A DNA stretch of 64,000 nt, from contig NZ_QUGI01000004.1 of assembly GCF_003478995.1 (NCBI RefSeq), positions 232,507-296,506 of the forward strand, read 5' to 3'. The stretch is from Pseudoflavonifractor sp. AF19-9AC. GTDB lineage: Bacteria > Bacillota > Clostridia > Oscillospirales > Oscillospiraceae. Shown here piece by piece: positions 34,901 through 45,274 of the stretch. Made by a program: the position numbers and the translations under genes. The notes beneath the pieces were generated by a model. The model was not told the DNA's origin, ran no database searches, and was given only the letters and a program-made list of their open reading frames with translations. The stretch's first letter is position 1. Each line of letters starts with the position of its first letter.

Positions 34901-35521
34901 AGCATCCATCACTCCATCCAACTCCCAGGCCTGCCGCTGCTCCTGAAGCCACTGCTCCGGGTCCGGGTGGCTCTGCACCCGCTGGGCGATGTCCAGCACA
35001 ATCTGCACCAGTCGGCTGTCATCCCGGCCCGCCCCCAGGGTGTCCGCCAGCTGGGCGAAGGGACTGTTTTCCTCCAGCCCCTCATACCTCCGGTCCAGCA
35101 GTTCCTCCAGAGTGCGCACCATGAGCACCTGCCCCTCCCCCTCGTCGCACAGCCTGGTGTCCGGGTCCAGGTCCAGCAGGTGGCCGCTCTCCCGCAGAAG
35201 GGCGGCACAGAAGGCGTGGATGGTGGAGATCTGCGCCTTATAGACCAGGGTAGTCTGCCGGCGCAGATGGCGGTCCCCCGGCCGCTCCGCCAGCCGGGCG
35301 GCAAGCTCCTGAGCAATTCGGGTGCGCAGCTCTGCCGCCGCCGCTTTGGTATAAGTAATCACCAGGAAGCGGTCAATGTCCTCGCCGTCCCTGGTCACCC
35401 GGTCCAGCAACCGCTCCACCAGCACCCGGGTCTTGCCCGAACCGGCCGCGGCGGATACCAATAATTCTCCGCCCCGGTCATCCACGATGCTTCGCTGCTC
35501 CTCCGTCAGCGGGAATGCCAT
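31922..35521 (-). CDS. addA: ATP-dependent helicase/nuclease subunit A (AddA)
   Basis: Helicase-nuclease half of AddAB, which resects double-strand breaks to Chi-like sites. The 1199-residue protein has Walker A VSAAAGSGKTRVL near residue 25, Walker B VLVDEYQDTNQVQ near 400, helicase motifs GDVKQSIYRFR and VSILSIHRSKGLEKPVVLV, LLYVAMTRAKEKLIL, and a C-terminal RecB-type nuclease with LQGVIDAWFDDGTG and VVDFKSDR. It ends the operon addB-pdxK-eamA-addA, which is unusual because addB and addA are normally adjacent. Confidence 0.96.
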   Translation of the reverse strand: MAFPLTEEQRSIVDDRGGELLVSAAAGSGKTRVLVERLLDRVTRDGEDIDRFLVITYTKAAAAELRTRIAQELAARLAERPGDRHLRRQTTLVYKAQISTIHAFCAALLRESGHLLDLDPDTRLCDEGEGQVLMVRTLEELLDRRYEGLEENSPFAQLADTLGAGRDDSRLVQIVLDIAQRVQSHPDPEQWLQEQRQAWELDGVMDAAQTPWGALLLEEARRQGRWCRDRMEQALALTGADELLEMNYAPSISATLEGLDGLLAAQSWDQAQACLPIPFPAVGRKKKRTQELSPMEELRAAQAAQRVKAIRTRSKKQMEKVAAQLEGDSAALLEELRLSRPAVQALMDLVMDFQKAYGREKRRRSVMDFSDLEHFAVKLLLDGEGRPTPLAESWSVRFDEVLVDEYQDTNQVQNAIFSAISQSGRKLFEVGDVKQSIYRFRLADPTIFLDKYRRFSIGDAAGEGEPRKRVLSRNFRSRPQVLLGCNDLFRNIMSTEFGELDYTDDQALVPGASFPEGEDYALEVDGLDLSFLGEQEGERESKDLMEARFAAQRIRELLEKPLLITQGDGLRPIRPSDIMILLRSPGSVLRHYLRALSEEGVPWTADGGEDFLATTEVSVALSILQIVDNPHQDVPLISALRSPVYGFTGDQLALLRAQAKGDFYSAVVKAAREGDRACAEFLAELERLRFGAGDKTCRQLIWHIYETTNLLGLFGAMDRGRERQDNLLSFYALAGQLEEAGCRSLFQFLLRLQRLQETGARIASSGGNGQEEGVSILSIHRSKGLEKPVVLVCGLTRRLNRDDLMRPVLFHPTLGVGPKGLDRERMVEYPTLARRAVARQLEREMMSEELRLLYVAMTRAKEKLILTLALPEGIRSLERLGEDVSAPVSPMALENQQSVGAWILLHAMSRPEAAPLRELAGLPEQGAAPDLGPAWDIRWIQGAPLSEPARPQGRLADLPEKGEEVQDLYERLTWHYPYAGAVPVPSKLTATQIKGRTVDQEAAEDAPPSAEPAQKSWEPYRPDFMAQSKGLTPAQRGTALHLAMQYVSLEGDHSVDSIRQQLDQLMEEGYLTALQREAVQPERLAAFFASKLGQELLSAQEVGREFKFSLLVPAKTYFPDAGEEEILLQGVIDAWFDDGTGVTVVDFKSDRIRPGGEDTAAERHRVQIEAYSQALERILTRPVKRKVLWFFATDTAKEL

Positions 35522-35551
35522 AAAACCGCCTCCTCTCCCACAAAGTTTGCC

Positions 35552-35968
35552 TCAGAGAATCAGAATAAAGGTACCCAGTGTAATGAGCGCCCCGCCCACC
35601 ACCTTGGTCAGAGTAACCTTCTCCCCCAGCACCACAAAGGCCAGCACAATGGACAGCACCACACTGAACTTATCAATGGGAATGACCTTGCTGGCTTCCC
35701 CGATCTGGAGGGCGTGGAAGTAGCACAGCCAGGACAGGCCCGTGGCCAAGCCGGACAGGATGAGGAACACCCAGCCCCGTGTAGTAATACTCCCGATTTC
35801 CGTCTGTTTCCCGGAAGCCAGCACGATGGCCCAGGCCATGACCAGCACCACCGTAGTACGGATGGCGGTGGCCAGATTGGAATTGATGTTCGCCATCCCA
35901 AGCTTGGCCAGAATTCCTGTCAGTGCGGCAAATACCGCCGACAAAAGCGCGTATACAGCCCACATCAT
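35552..35968 (-). CDS. EamA-family half-size transporter
   Basis: A 138-residue protein with five hydrophobic helices and one EamA repeat: YALLSAVFAALTGILAKLG at the start and VVLGEKVTLTKVVGGALITLG at the end. Half-size EamA proteins are thought to dimerise as drug/metabolite exporters. Its place between pyridoxamine kinase and addA gives no clear substrate. GAGGAGAG precedes the ATG. Confidence 0.88.
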   Translation of the reverse strand: MMWAVYALLSAVFAALTGILAKLGMANINSNLATAIRTTVVLVMAWAIVLASGKQTEIGSITTRGWVFLILSGLATGLSWLCYFHALQIGEASKVIPIDKFSVVLSIVLAFVVLGEKVTLTKVVGGALITLGTFILIL

Positions 35969-35989
35969 AGGTTCTCTCTCCTCTTTTCT

Positions 35990-36823
35990 TTACTCTTTCA
36001 GCAGACTGAGAAACTTCTCAATCCGAATGCCCTTGTTCTTTTCAATCTCGTCCTGCTCCAGAAAAATAAGCCGCTCCAGAATGTCCATGGCCTGCTGTAC
36101 CGCCTCCTGCATGGGCGTTCCCGCCAACAGCTTGCCCACCAGCACAGCGGAAAAGAGGTCTCCAGTCCCAGGAAAATGGACCTTTATGAAGCGGTAGGGC
36201 AGAGTGAAGTAAGTCCTGGAAGCATGGTCGAAGCCCCAGACCACATGACGGCCGGTCTCCTGCTCCACGCCGCTGGTTATCACCACCGAGCGGGGCCCGA
36301 AGGCCAGCAGGCCGTCCACCAGTTCCCTGGCCTCCTTCTGATTTAGTCCCTCCTTGCCCACATGAAGGCCAGTGAGGAACTGGGCCTCCGTGACGTTCGG
36401 AACAATCACGTCAGCTACACCGATGAGGCGGCGCATGTTCTCCACCGTCTCCTCCGTCACGCCGTTGTAGAGCTTGCCGTCGTCCCCCATAATGGGGTCG
36501 GTCATCACCAGCAGGCCCTCCTTCTTCTGCCCGGCAATAAAGTCCCGGATGATGCCCACCTGGGCCGCCGAGGCCAGAAAGCCGGTGGTGATGCAGTCAA
36601 ACTGAAAGCCCAGCTCCTTCCACGCCGCGATGGCTTTCACCATGTAATCGGTAGTGTCCAGGATGGTGAAGGTTCCGTAGTCCAGGGTGTTGGACACGAG
36701 AGCGGTGGGCAGGTTGTAGACACTGTGGCCCAGATTGGACAAAACCGGCAGCATAGCCGCCAGGGCCACCTTTCCGTAACCGCACATGTCGTTGATGATC
36801 AAAATGTTCTTGCTTTTCTCCAT
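35990..36823 (-). CDS. pyridoxamine kinase (PdxK/PdxY-like ribokinase fold)
   Basis: Phosphorylates pyridoxamine or pyridoxal in the B6 salvage pathway. The 277-residue protein has NDMCGYGKVALAAMLPVLSN near the start, LGFQFDCITTGFL, DPIMGDDGKLYNGV in the middle, and the ribokinase-type ATP/anion hole HFPGTGDLFSAVLVGKLL near residue 225. AAGGAG precedes the ATG. It is inserted between addB and the EamA gene on the same strand. Confidence 0.88.
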   Translation of the reverse strand: MEKSKNILIINDMCGYGKVALAAMLPVLSNLGHSVYNLPTALVSNTLDYGTFTILDTTDYMVKAIAAWKELGFQFDCITTGFLASAAQVGIIRDFIAGQKKEGLLVMTDPIMGDDGKLYNGVTEETVENMRRLIGVADVIVPNVTEAQFLTGLHVGKEGLNQKEARELVDGLLAFGPRSVVITSGVEQETGRHVVWGFDHASRTYFTLPYRFIKVHFPGTGDLFSAVLVGKLLAGTPMQEAVQQAMDILERLIFLEQDEIEKNKGIRIEKFLSLLKE

Positions 36824-36862
36824 AAAGGGTATTCTCCTTCTTTTCCTGTGGGGTATGGGTTT

Positions 36863-39800
36863 TTATTCCTCCTGCTCCCGGTCAATCTGTTCCCAGAACT
36901 CCCCGGCGTCCACGGCGGGCAGCCACCGGCGGCAGTCGCCACCCCGACCCTCTTCGAAGTGGCAGGCGGCAGCATAGTCGCAGTAGCGGCAGGCGTTCTT
37001 CTCCGGCCCCCGCCAGAAGGGGTCGGCGGCGATGTTGCCCCGGGCCAGCTCACCGCAGATGTCCTCCAGTACCTTCTGAATGTGCCGGCCCAGCTTCCCC
37101 AGGTGCTCCGCGCTGGCCAGAGCCTCGCCGGTGATGGCGCCGGTGCTCCGTGACACCTTCAGGGGCAGGAAGCGGTAGCCCTCCTCCCCCGGCACCTCCA
37201 TGGCGTCCAGCACCTTCTGGTCATCCAGCACCAGGCCGCTGCGCCGCAGCTCCTTGTCCATCAGCTTCTGCCAGGCCTCCTGGCTCATGGTCCGGCTGCC
37301 ACGAACCACCGCGTCCCGGGCGGGCAGGTACAGTACGCCTGCCCCCTCCACGGGAAGGCCGTAGATAGACTCTCCCTTTTCCTCCAAGGTGAAAAGGTAT
37401 AACAGCATCTGCAGGCCTAGGCCGTTCCAAACCTCTGTCAAGTCAAATGACTTGCGACCTGTTTTATAGTCTACCACCCGCAGATAAATCCGACCGTCGT
37501 GGACCCAGCCGTCCACCCGGTCCACAAAACCGGACACGCTGAGGGTAACCCCCTCCGAGGTAAACTCCACCGGCGGCAGCGCTCCATCCCGGCCAAAGCC
37601 CAGCTCAAAGGAGATGGGCTTGAACTGGGAGGACAGCAGCTCCTCCGCCACGTTGTCCACCACTGCCTGGACCGAGCGCAGAAGGCGGCGGAACAAATAC
37701 TGAAAGCGCTCGTTCTGTCCCTCTAGGCCCCCCAGCTCCTCCGCCACATACTGCTCCACCGCAGCCCGAGTGAGCTGGCGCAGGCGGCTCCGCTTTTCCT
37801 CCGTCAGGCCGCGCTCCATCCCCGGAATTTCCGTCTGGCGGAACAGCTCATCCTGTAGGACATGCTCCAGCACATAGTGGACAAAGGTGCCATATTCAGG
37901 CGCTGTAAAGCCGGCAGGCTTGCGTGGCTCGGCCCGCAGGCCATAGCGCATAAAATAGGAGAAATGGCAGGATTTGTACTTGTCCATCCGGGAGGCAGAC
38001 ATGGGCACCTTTCGGCCGTACAGCCGCTCCACCGCCCGCTGGGACAGACTGCCCCGTTCCAAGGCAACTGCCCGATGGAGCCGCTCCACCTGCTCCCGGT
38101 ACTCCGGCAGCTTCTCCAGTGCCCGACAGGCAGCTTCGCTCCGACCCGCCTGCTCCAGAGCGGGCAGCGGGGCCTCCAAGCGGAAGAAACCATGCAAGTC
38201 CTCCTCCTGCAGGACAGACAGGCTGGGAAAGAGGCGCTGAATACGCTGGACCAGGAAGCTGGGCCGCCGCTCCTCACCGCCCGGACCCTGGATTGGCCAG
38301 GACACCACCAACTTGCGGCTTGGTTGGGCACAGGTGAGATAGACGGTGGTCATCTCCCGGTACAGCAGCTCCTGCTGGGACTGGTTGAGCTCCAGCCCGT
38401 AGCCGGAGAGCAGGGACCGGTCCTCGTCCGACAGCAACCCCGGTGCCGTGGACACCTGGGGGATGCTCCCGTCGTCCGCCCCCAGAAGAAACAACACCTT
38501 CACCCGGTGGCCGGTCTGGCGGGTGGTCTCCCCCGCCGTCACCCGGTCCAGGGAGACGGGAATGGTACCCACATCGTACTGGGAGAGGACCAACCGGAAG
38601 AGCTGGGCAAATTCCTCCAGCTCCATGGGGGTATCTCCCAAAAGAGCAGCGCACTGCTCCAGCCCGCCGCAGAGGATCTCCCACAGCTGGCGGTACTCGT
38701 CGGCCAGGGCGGGCTGCCCCGTCCGGCGCAGACGTTCTACCCGCTCTTTCAGCTGCTCCGGCAGGCCAATTTCCTCCAAAAAGTCGTAAAGGGTTTCTGC
38801 TTGTCCCATTCCGGTTTTCTTGGGATTTTTCCGCAGCTTCTCCAAGGGCGCGACCACCTGCCGGCGGATGCCGTCCAACTGCTCCACCAGCGCCCGGTCC
38901 CCCTCCTCCCAAGGAATACCGTAGCCCCGGGGATGCCAGGACCATACCTTGCTCTGGGTCCAGCGGCTGCCCCGGATGTCCCACTTGAGCACGTAGTTCT
39001 CCAGCAGGTCCCGGCCCTCCTCCTTCAAATCGGTGAGCCCGGTTTTCAGATAGCGGAACACGTCCTCGTAGGCATAGCCCCCCGCCACTGTCTCCAGAGC
39101 CGCCGTCACCAGAGCCAGCACCGGCTTGTCCAGGATATCACTCATGGCGGAGGAAAACACCGGCACATTGTATCGGGGAAAGACGGACTCCACCAGGTCC
39201 CGGTAGGCCCCGTAATTCCGGGCCACCACACCGATGTCCCGAAAGCGGAGCCCCTCCTCCCGCACCAGTCGGAGAATCCGGGCAGCGGTCCACTCTACCT
39301 CGGAGCGCAGGCTCCCGGCCTGGAAGAGCTCCACTGCCTCCCCTGCCTCCAAGGGCTCCTCCGGCTCGTGACCAAACCGGCACACTTCCAAGTCCTTAAG
39401 TGCTGATTCCTTTTCAGTGCAATCATTTACAAGGTGTTCTACTTCACAGGAAATTCGTTCCTTCTTTGCCAGCCGCAGCAGGGCCGCGGCGGTCTTTCGG
39501 GCGGGAGAAAAGATCCCCTCGCCCCCCTCCTCCTCCTCCAGGTGGTCACAGGTGAGGGTGATGGTTATGTGTTCCGCCTGGGTCATCAGCTGCCGAAGCA
39601 CCTCGCCCTGCTGCGGGGTGAAGTCCGTGAAGCCATCCAGCCACAGGTCCTTGCCCTTGGCCCAGGCGCACTTGGACAGCTTGTCCGCCACCCTGGTCAG
39701 CCGGTCCCTGGGGTCCAGGGCTACCTGGGCAGACAGGGCGTCGTAGGTGCCGCAAATGAGCCCCAGGTCCCGCAACTTCTCCCCCTCCGGGCCTCCGGCA

Positions 39801-40222
39801 TCCTGGCCGGCAGTAATGAGGAGGGTGGGCGGCACACAGCAGCTTTTCAGCTCGTCCACGGTGGCCAGCAGGGACTGGAGAAAGGCAGGCCGTCGGGAAG
39901 GCCGTCCATAAACCGTCAGCTGCCCGGACAGAGACTTGACCGCGTTATACATCAGCAGCAGCCGTCCGCCGCCGTCCAACTCCTGTTCCCCCAGTCCACC
40001 GGCAGCCTGAAACACCCGGTTAGCCAGCCGGCTGAAGGAGAGCACCTCGGCATACCGGGACACCCCGTCGCCCCCCATGCGGCACAGGGCACGCTCGGCC
40101 TCGTGGGACTGCTGCTCGGGCACAATGAGCACCTGTGGCCGCTCTGCCCCGGCCTCACACAGACGGCGCAGTACCGCCGTGGTCTTTCCGGTACCTGCCC
40201 GGCCCAGAATCAGCTTCAGCAT
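36863..40222 (-). CDS. addB: ATP-dependent helicase/deoxyribonuclease subunit B (AddB)
   Basis: Second half of AddAB. From the ATG at 40222 (GGGGGAGGG upstream) the protein is 1119 residues. It starts MLKLILGRAGTGKTTAVLR with an intact Walker A. A C-terminal nuclease domain shows GFVDRVDGWV, LRVVDYKTGRKSF and then the iron-sulfur cysteines in ACRYCDYAAACHF plus GGDC, with the partner Cys (KSCHFSYFMRYGL) about 330 residues earlier. It is first in the operon; a weak promoter candidate lies 36 bases upstream. Confidence 0.95.
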   Translation of the reverse strand: MLKLILGRAGTGKTTAVLRRLCEAGAERPQVLIVPEQQSHEAERALCRMGGDGVSRYAEVLSFSRLANRVFQAAGGLGEQELDGGGRLLLMYNAVKSLSGQLTVYGRPSRRPAFLQSLLATVDELKSCCVPPTLLITAGQDAGGPEGEKLRDLGLICGTYDALSAQVALDPRDRLTRVADKLSKCAWAKGKDLWLDGFTDFTPQQGEVLRQLMTQAEHITITLTCDHLEEEEGGEGIFSPARKTAAALLRLAKKERISCEVEHLVNDCTEKESALKDLEVCRFGHEPEEPLEAGEAVELFQAGSLRSEVEWTAARILRLVREEGLRFRDIGVVARNYGAYRDLVESVFPRYNVPVFSSAMSDILDKPVLALVTAALETVAGGYAYEDVFRYLKTGLTDLKEEGRDLLENYVLKWDIRGSRWTQSKVWSWHPRGYGIPWEEGDRALVEQLDGIRRQVVAPLEKLRKNPKKTGMGQAETLYDFLEEIGLPEQLKERVERLRRTGQPALADEYRQLWEILCGGLEQCAALLGDTPMELEEFAQLFRLVLSQYDVGTIPVSLDRVTAGETTRQTGHRVKVLFLLGADDGSIPQVSTAPGLLSDEDRSLLSGYGLELNQSQQELLYREMTTVYLTCAQPSRKLVVSWPIQGPGGEERRPSFLVQRIQRLFPSLSVLQEEDLHGFFRLEAPLPALEQAGRSEAACRALEKLPEYREQVERLHRAVALERGSLSQRAVERLYGRKVPMSASRMDKYKSCHFSYFMRYGLRAEPRKPAGFTAPEYGTFVHYVLEHVLQDELFRQTEIPGMERGLTEEKRSRLRQLTRAAVEQYVAEELGGLEGQNERFQYLFRRLLRSVQAVVDNVAEELLSSQFKPISFELGFGRDGALPPVEFTSEGVTLSVSGFVDRVDGWVHDGRIYLRVVDYKTGRKSFDLTEVWNGLGLQMLLYLFTLEEKGESIYGLPVEGAGVLYLPARDAVVRGSRTMSQEAWQKLMDKELRRSGLVLDDQKVLDAMEVPGEEGYRFLPLKVSRSTGAITGEALASAEHLGKLGRHIQKVLEDICGELARGNIAADPFWRGPEKNACRYCDYAAACHFEEGRGGDCRRWLPAVDAGEFWEQIDREQEE

Positions 40223-40257
40223 GACAATCCCTCCCCCTTCTTTTATCACGTGGGGCC

Positions 40258-40263
40258 ATTTTA
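40258..40263 (-). promoter_or_regulatory. candidate -10 element of the addB operon
   Basis: TAAAAT on the minus strand; the -35 region 16 bases upstream is only a T-run (TTTTTT). It is the best candidate in the 143-base divergent region shared with the response regulator gene. Confidence 0.4.
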
Positions 40264-40365
40264 CCATATTTCCTGTCTGAAAAAAAGCCCCGCACTTTCT
40301 CAGGGGCCGTGGATGATTTTCAGATAATCTTCTGGTAAGATAGGTTCAGAGAGAGGAGGATACAC

Positions 40366-41034
40366 GTGAAGACGCAGATTTTGCTTGCGGAGGATGACCG
40401 GGCCCTGTCGGCGCTGATTCTGGACTTTTTTCACGCCGCCGGGTTGGAGGTTCACCCGGTCTATGATGGAGCGGAGGCCCTGGCCGCCGCGGCAGAACAC
40501 TCCTTTGATTTGATCATTCTGGACGTGATGATGCCCCACTATGACGGTCTGGAGGTTTGCCGGAGAATCCGGCGGGAGAGCTCAGTACCTGTTCTCTTTC
40601 TCACCGCCCTGGGGCAGGAAGAAAATGCCCTGGAGGGCTACCGGGCAGGGGCAGATGACTACCTTACCAAGCCCTTCTCCTTCCCCGTTCTGGTGGCCAA
40701 GGCCCAGGCCATTCTCCGGCGCAGCCGGGGCGAATGTCTGGGCGAGCACCAGCTGGGCTACGGCAGCATTGTGCTGGACACCGCTTTGCGAGACGCCTTT
40801 GTGGATGGACAGCCCGTCCACTTACGGCCCAAGGAGCTGAATATTCTGGAGCTTCTCCTCCGGGAACAGGGGCGGACGGTGAGCCGGGACCGTCTTATCC
40901 AGAACGTGTGGGGCGTGGACTTTGAGGGAGATGAGCGGATGGTGGACCGCCACGTGGCCGCTCTCCGGCAGAAGCTGGGCACCGCCGCCCAGCATATCAG
41001 GGCTGTGTACGGCGTGGGCTACCGTCTGGGCTGA
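40366..41034 (+). CDS. OmpR/PhoB-family response regulator
   Basis: A 222-residue two-domain regulator. The receiver domain has acidic residues in LLAEDDRALSALIL, the phosphoacceptor Asp in LIILDVMMPHYDGLEV (about residue 52) and the Lys in YLTKPFSFPVLVAKAQ. The C-terminal winged helix has LRPKELNILELLLREQG and VDRHVAALRQKLG. The start is a GTG after GAGGAGGA. It is paired with the histidine kinase 15 bases downstream; the signal is unknown. Confidence 0.95.
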   Translation: MKTQILLAEDDRALSALILDFFHAAGLEVHPVYDGAEALAAAAEHSFDLIILDVMMPHYDGLEVCRRIRRESSVPVLFLTALGQEENALEGYRAGADDYLTKPFSFPVLVAKAQAILRRSRGECLGEHQLGYGSIVLDTALRDAFVDGQPVHLRPKELNILELLLREQGRTVSRDRLIQNVWGVDFEGDERMVDRHVAALRQKLGTAAQHIRAVYGVGYRLG

Positions 41035-41049
41035 AAGGAGGAAAAGCCG

Positions 41050-42843
41050 ATGCGTAAACAGGTTCGTTTTGTTCACTCGCTGTCCTTTAAGCTGGTCCTG
41101 ACCACCGTCGGTATGCTTTTGGTTCTATGGCTGACCGTGGGAAGTGTGTTGGTTCTGTCCACGGCCCAGGAGATTATAGACAACGGGCCGTCGCTGGCCG
41201 ACAGTCGGCTCAATCTCTATCGTTCAGACTCCTATCTCCAGACTTTCGATCCCCAAACCCTGGACGATTCCTGGGTTCTGGAAGCTCAGAAGGCATCCTC
41301 CGGTTCCTCTCTGTTTCTTTTCTATGACATGTACGATGCTCCCCGTTACCTCCAGTACGCCTTTACCTGGACGGAGGATGCTTCCGGAACACCGGAGCTG
41401 CTGCCCGTGCGTATGCTCTCCGCGGTTCTCTACGTAAACCCCAGCCAGGCGGAACCAGATGTGTTGTTTCTTGACCTGCAGGGACTGTCCGCTGCCGAGC
41501 TCTCACAGCTCAGCGGAATATTCACAGGCGGTCCGGATTCTCCCGCTTTCTCCGCCGTGGGCACGCGAAGTGGCCCGTTTTTCTATGTGGATACGTTGAC
41601 CGTGAACGGACACACGTACTCCACTGGCCGAACCGGAGGAGCGGACACCTTGTCTTTGAGCAGCACCCAGGAAGAGCAGAACGCTCCCGTCCCCTGCCGT
41701 ATGCTGCCCAACGGTGTCCACACGCAAGAGGAATGGGAGTTGATGCTAGGTGCCACGGACTGGATGTTGGATAGAGCGCCCCAATTCTCTTCCGTCTGGC
41801 AGAACTACCGCTCCTGCTATTTCTCAGCTCTAACTCGCATCCAGCATCAAAGTGAGACAGGTGCTGACGTTTGGCTGGGCGTAGTGTTAGCCTCCACTCC
41901 CCTGAAAACAGCCCTCCAGGAGCAGGCCCCCGTGCTGATTCGCTTGTTAGTGCTCATTCCCATTCTGGGTATCCTGTTCTTCGGGCTCATCCGGCGTATG
42001 GTAGTCCTGCCCCTGCGAAAAACTCAAACTGCATTTCAAACGGTAGCAGCCCTTGACTTTTCTGAGGTCCAGGGGGATGTGAAGCGCCAGGATGAAATCG
42101 GTGAGCTAAATCGCAGTCTCCAAACCATGTCCGGAGAGCTCCAGCGGCGCTGGGACGACGAGCGGGCACTGGAACGCAGGCGGCAGGAGTTTGTGGCTGC
42201 CGCCTCTCACGAGCTGAAAACCCCTCTTGCCCTGATGCGTGGCTACACCGAGGGCTTGGAGCAGGACATCGGTGACCGGGAGCAATATCTGGCCGGGATG
42301 GAACGGGAAATTGACCGGATGAATGCACTTGTACTGGATATGCTGGAGGAAACCCGGCTGGAGCGGATCGAGCAGCTCCAGCAGTTGGAGACGGTAAATC
42401 TGTCCTGCCTGGTAAAGGACCTGCTGGACGAGATGGCGCCCCTCTTTCAGGGTCTTAACCTCTCCACACAGCTGGAAGAGAACGTGACCTGCCCAGGGAA
42501 CCAGCCTCTTCTGGAGAGAGGTATCGGTAATCTGCTGTCCAACGCGGCCCGGTACTGCACCCCCGGCGGGCAGGTGCGGATAACCTTGACGTCGGGTCCG
42601 GTACTGACCGTGGAAAATGACGCCGACCCCATCCCTGAGGAGGAACTGCCCCGGCTGTTTGAACTGTTCTACCGGGGGGACAAGGCCCGGGACCGCTCCG
42701 GCAGCGGTATGGGGTTGGCCATCGCACAGCGCATTTTCTCCCTGCACCACCTCAGCTGCACGGCAGAAAACATTCCGGGCGGCGTACAGTTCCGGCTACA
42801 GAAAGAGGTATCTCCCAGTGTTTCACCTTCCCCGGAAACCTGA
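41050..42843 (+). CDS. sensor histidine kinase
   Basis: A 597-residue membrane kinase. It has a first helix at about 14-36, an extracellular sensing domain of about 260 residues with no recognised fold, and a second helix at about 298-320. HAMP follows, then the dimerisation box AAASHELKTPLALMRGYTEG with the phospho-His near residue 385, and a catalytic domain with GNLLSNAARYC (N box) and GSGMGLAIAQRIF (G box). AAAGGAGG precedes the ATG. It pairs with the upstream regulator; the large unassigned sensor domain would set its signal. Confidence 0.93.
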   Translation: MRKQVRFVHSLSFKLVLTTVGMLLVLWLTVGSVLVLSTAQEIIDNGPSLADSRLNLYRSDSYLQTFDPQTLDDSWVLEAQKASSGSSLFLFYDMYDAPRYLQYAFTWTEDASGTPELLPVRMLSAVLYVNPSQAEPDVLFLDLQGLSAAELSQLSGIFTGGPDSPAFSAVGTRSGPFFYVDTLTVNGHTYSTGRTGGADTLSLSSTQEEQNAPVPCRMLPNGVHTQEEWELMLGATDWMLDRAPQFSSVWQNYRSCYFSALTRIQHQSETGADVWLGVVLASTPLKTALQEQAPVLIRLLVLIPILGILFFGLIRRMVVLPLRKTQTAFQTVAALDFSEVQGDVKRQDEIGELNRSLQTMSGELQRRWDDERALERRRQEFVAAASHELKTPLALMRGYTEGLEQDIGDREQYLAGMEREIDRMNALVLDMLEETRLERIEQLQQLETVNLSCLVKDLLDEMAPLFQGLNLSTQLEENVTCPGNQPLLERGIGNLLSNAARYCTPGGQVRITLTSGPVLTVENDADPIPEEELPRLFELFYRGDKARDRSGSGMGLAIAQRIFSLHHLSCTAENIPGGVQFRLQKEVSPSVSPSPET

Positions 42844-42846
42844 ACG

Positions 42847-42886
42847 AAAAGAGCGGGTTTGCTATACAGCGAACCCGCTCTTTTTG
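42847..42886 (+). terminator. terminator after the two-component system
   Basis: Stem AAAAGAGCGGGTT with AACCCGCTCTTTTT, ending in a T-run, starts four bases after the kinase stop. A second small hairpin (TTTGTACG/CGTACAAA, 42891-42910) follows. Confidence 0.85.
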
Positions 42887-42911
42887 TTTCTTTGTACGTT
42901 CACGTACAAAG

Positions 42912-42938
42912 AGGGCCGCGCCAGACGGCGCGGCCCTC
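42912..42938 (-). terminator. terminator after guaB
   Basis: A perfect 11-bp GC-rich stem (AGGGCCGCGCC with GGCGCGGCCCT, AGAC loop) lies 13 bases beyond the guaB stop, followed by CTTTG on the minus strand. The short T-run lowers certainty. Confidence 0.65.
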
Positions 42939-42950
42939 CAATGAATGCCA

Positions 42951-44429
<1,479 letters not shown>

Positions 44430-44502
44430 CTACAACTCCTTTTTCCTTGTCTCTTCCGTGTTCAGGGCTTCTCTATCTGGCAGATATGTCGATATTAGGT
44501 CT

Positions 44503-44531
44503 ATTTTACCCCCCGCAAAAAAGCTTGTCAA
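44503..44531 (-). promoter_or_regulatory. sigma-A promoter of guaB
   Basis: Minus strand: TTGACA (44526-44531), 17-base spacer, TAAAAT (44503-44508). The -35 box lies across the stop of the thioesterase gene, leaving a leader of about 70 bases. Confidence 0.8.
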
Positions 44532-45271
44532 GGAAGGGTTTCGCCAAAAAACAGCTCCGCCTCGAAGCGGGATTTGCCCTCTCTGTCCAAGCCGCAGACA
44601 TAGTGGCCGCCCTCCTGCTCCCCGGTCTGGATGCTCAGAACATCCCCGGGACGGCACTCGGCCAGGTAGCCAATCTGCATGGTGGAAAGAAAATGGCCCT
44701 GTTCCAGCCGATCCATATCCAACGCATCACAGGCAAAGTCGGCATAGCGGGTGTTATTCACATGTCCGTTGATATCGGTGTCGCTGTACCGCATGGGCCG
44801 CCGTTCCACTTCCCGCAGTTCCGCGGGGCCCCGGAGCTTGTTCAGCGTCATTTTCTTGCACAACTCGCCACCGTCTGTATTGTTCAATTCCTTGATGGAA
44901 GACAGCCGTATCATCTTATGTCCCTCCATACTGGCCAGCACCCAGCCGGACACGGACTCGCCCACCAGCTCGTCCCCCACGTAAATATCATAGTCCCGGT
45001 ACATGAGCGCGCCCTTTCCGCCCCGGTGCCAGGTACGGATGGTGATTTCATCCTCCCAGCCCAGAGGCCGCTTCAAATGAAACCAGGACCGGGCCAGCAT
45101 CCAGAAGGCCCCGTACCGCTCCACCAGCATCTCCCGGCTGAAGCCCCCGTCCTCCGCCGCTAGGGCGGCGGCCACCTGGAGGTGGTTCAGCAAGGCGGAC
45201 GCTTTGCAAATACCCCGCCCATCGGCGTCCATACCGGACAGACGGATGGTGTGTTCATAGTATAAACTCAT
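44528..45271 (-). CDS. acyl-ACP thioesterase (FatA/FatB family)
   Basis: A 247-residue double-hotdog thioesterase that releases fatty acids from acyl carrier protein. It has MLARSWFHLKRPLGWEDEI and TWHRGGKGALMYRDYDIY in the first hotdog and RYSDTDINGHVNNTRYADFA in the second, with the conserved Asn and His of the family. Bacterial members are common in Clostridia. The downstream end carries the guaB promoter, and the gene starts three bases after the zinc-ribbon gene. Confidence 0.9.
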   Translation of the reverse strand: MSLYYEHTIRLSGMDADGRGICKASALLNHLQVAAALAAEDGGFSREMLVERYGAFWMLARSWFHLKRPLGWEDEITIRTWHRGGKGALMYRDYDIYVGDELVGESVSGWVLASMEGHKMIRLSSIKELNNTDGGELCKKMTLNKLRGPAELREVERRPMRYSDTDINGHVNNTRYADFACDALDMDRLEQGHFLSTMQIGYLAECRPGDVLSIQTGEQEGGHYVCGLDREGKSRFEAELFFGETLP

Positions 45272-45274
45272 GGC

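Noticed and set aside
32804..35464. Long open frame (886 codons) on the plus strand opposite addA
   Set aside because: It mirrors the GC-rich third positions of addA, has low-complexity His/Gln/Leu-rich translation and no recognisable motif or ribosome site.
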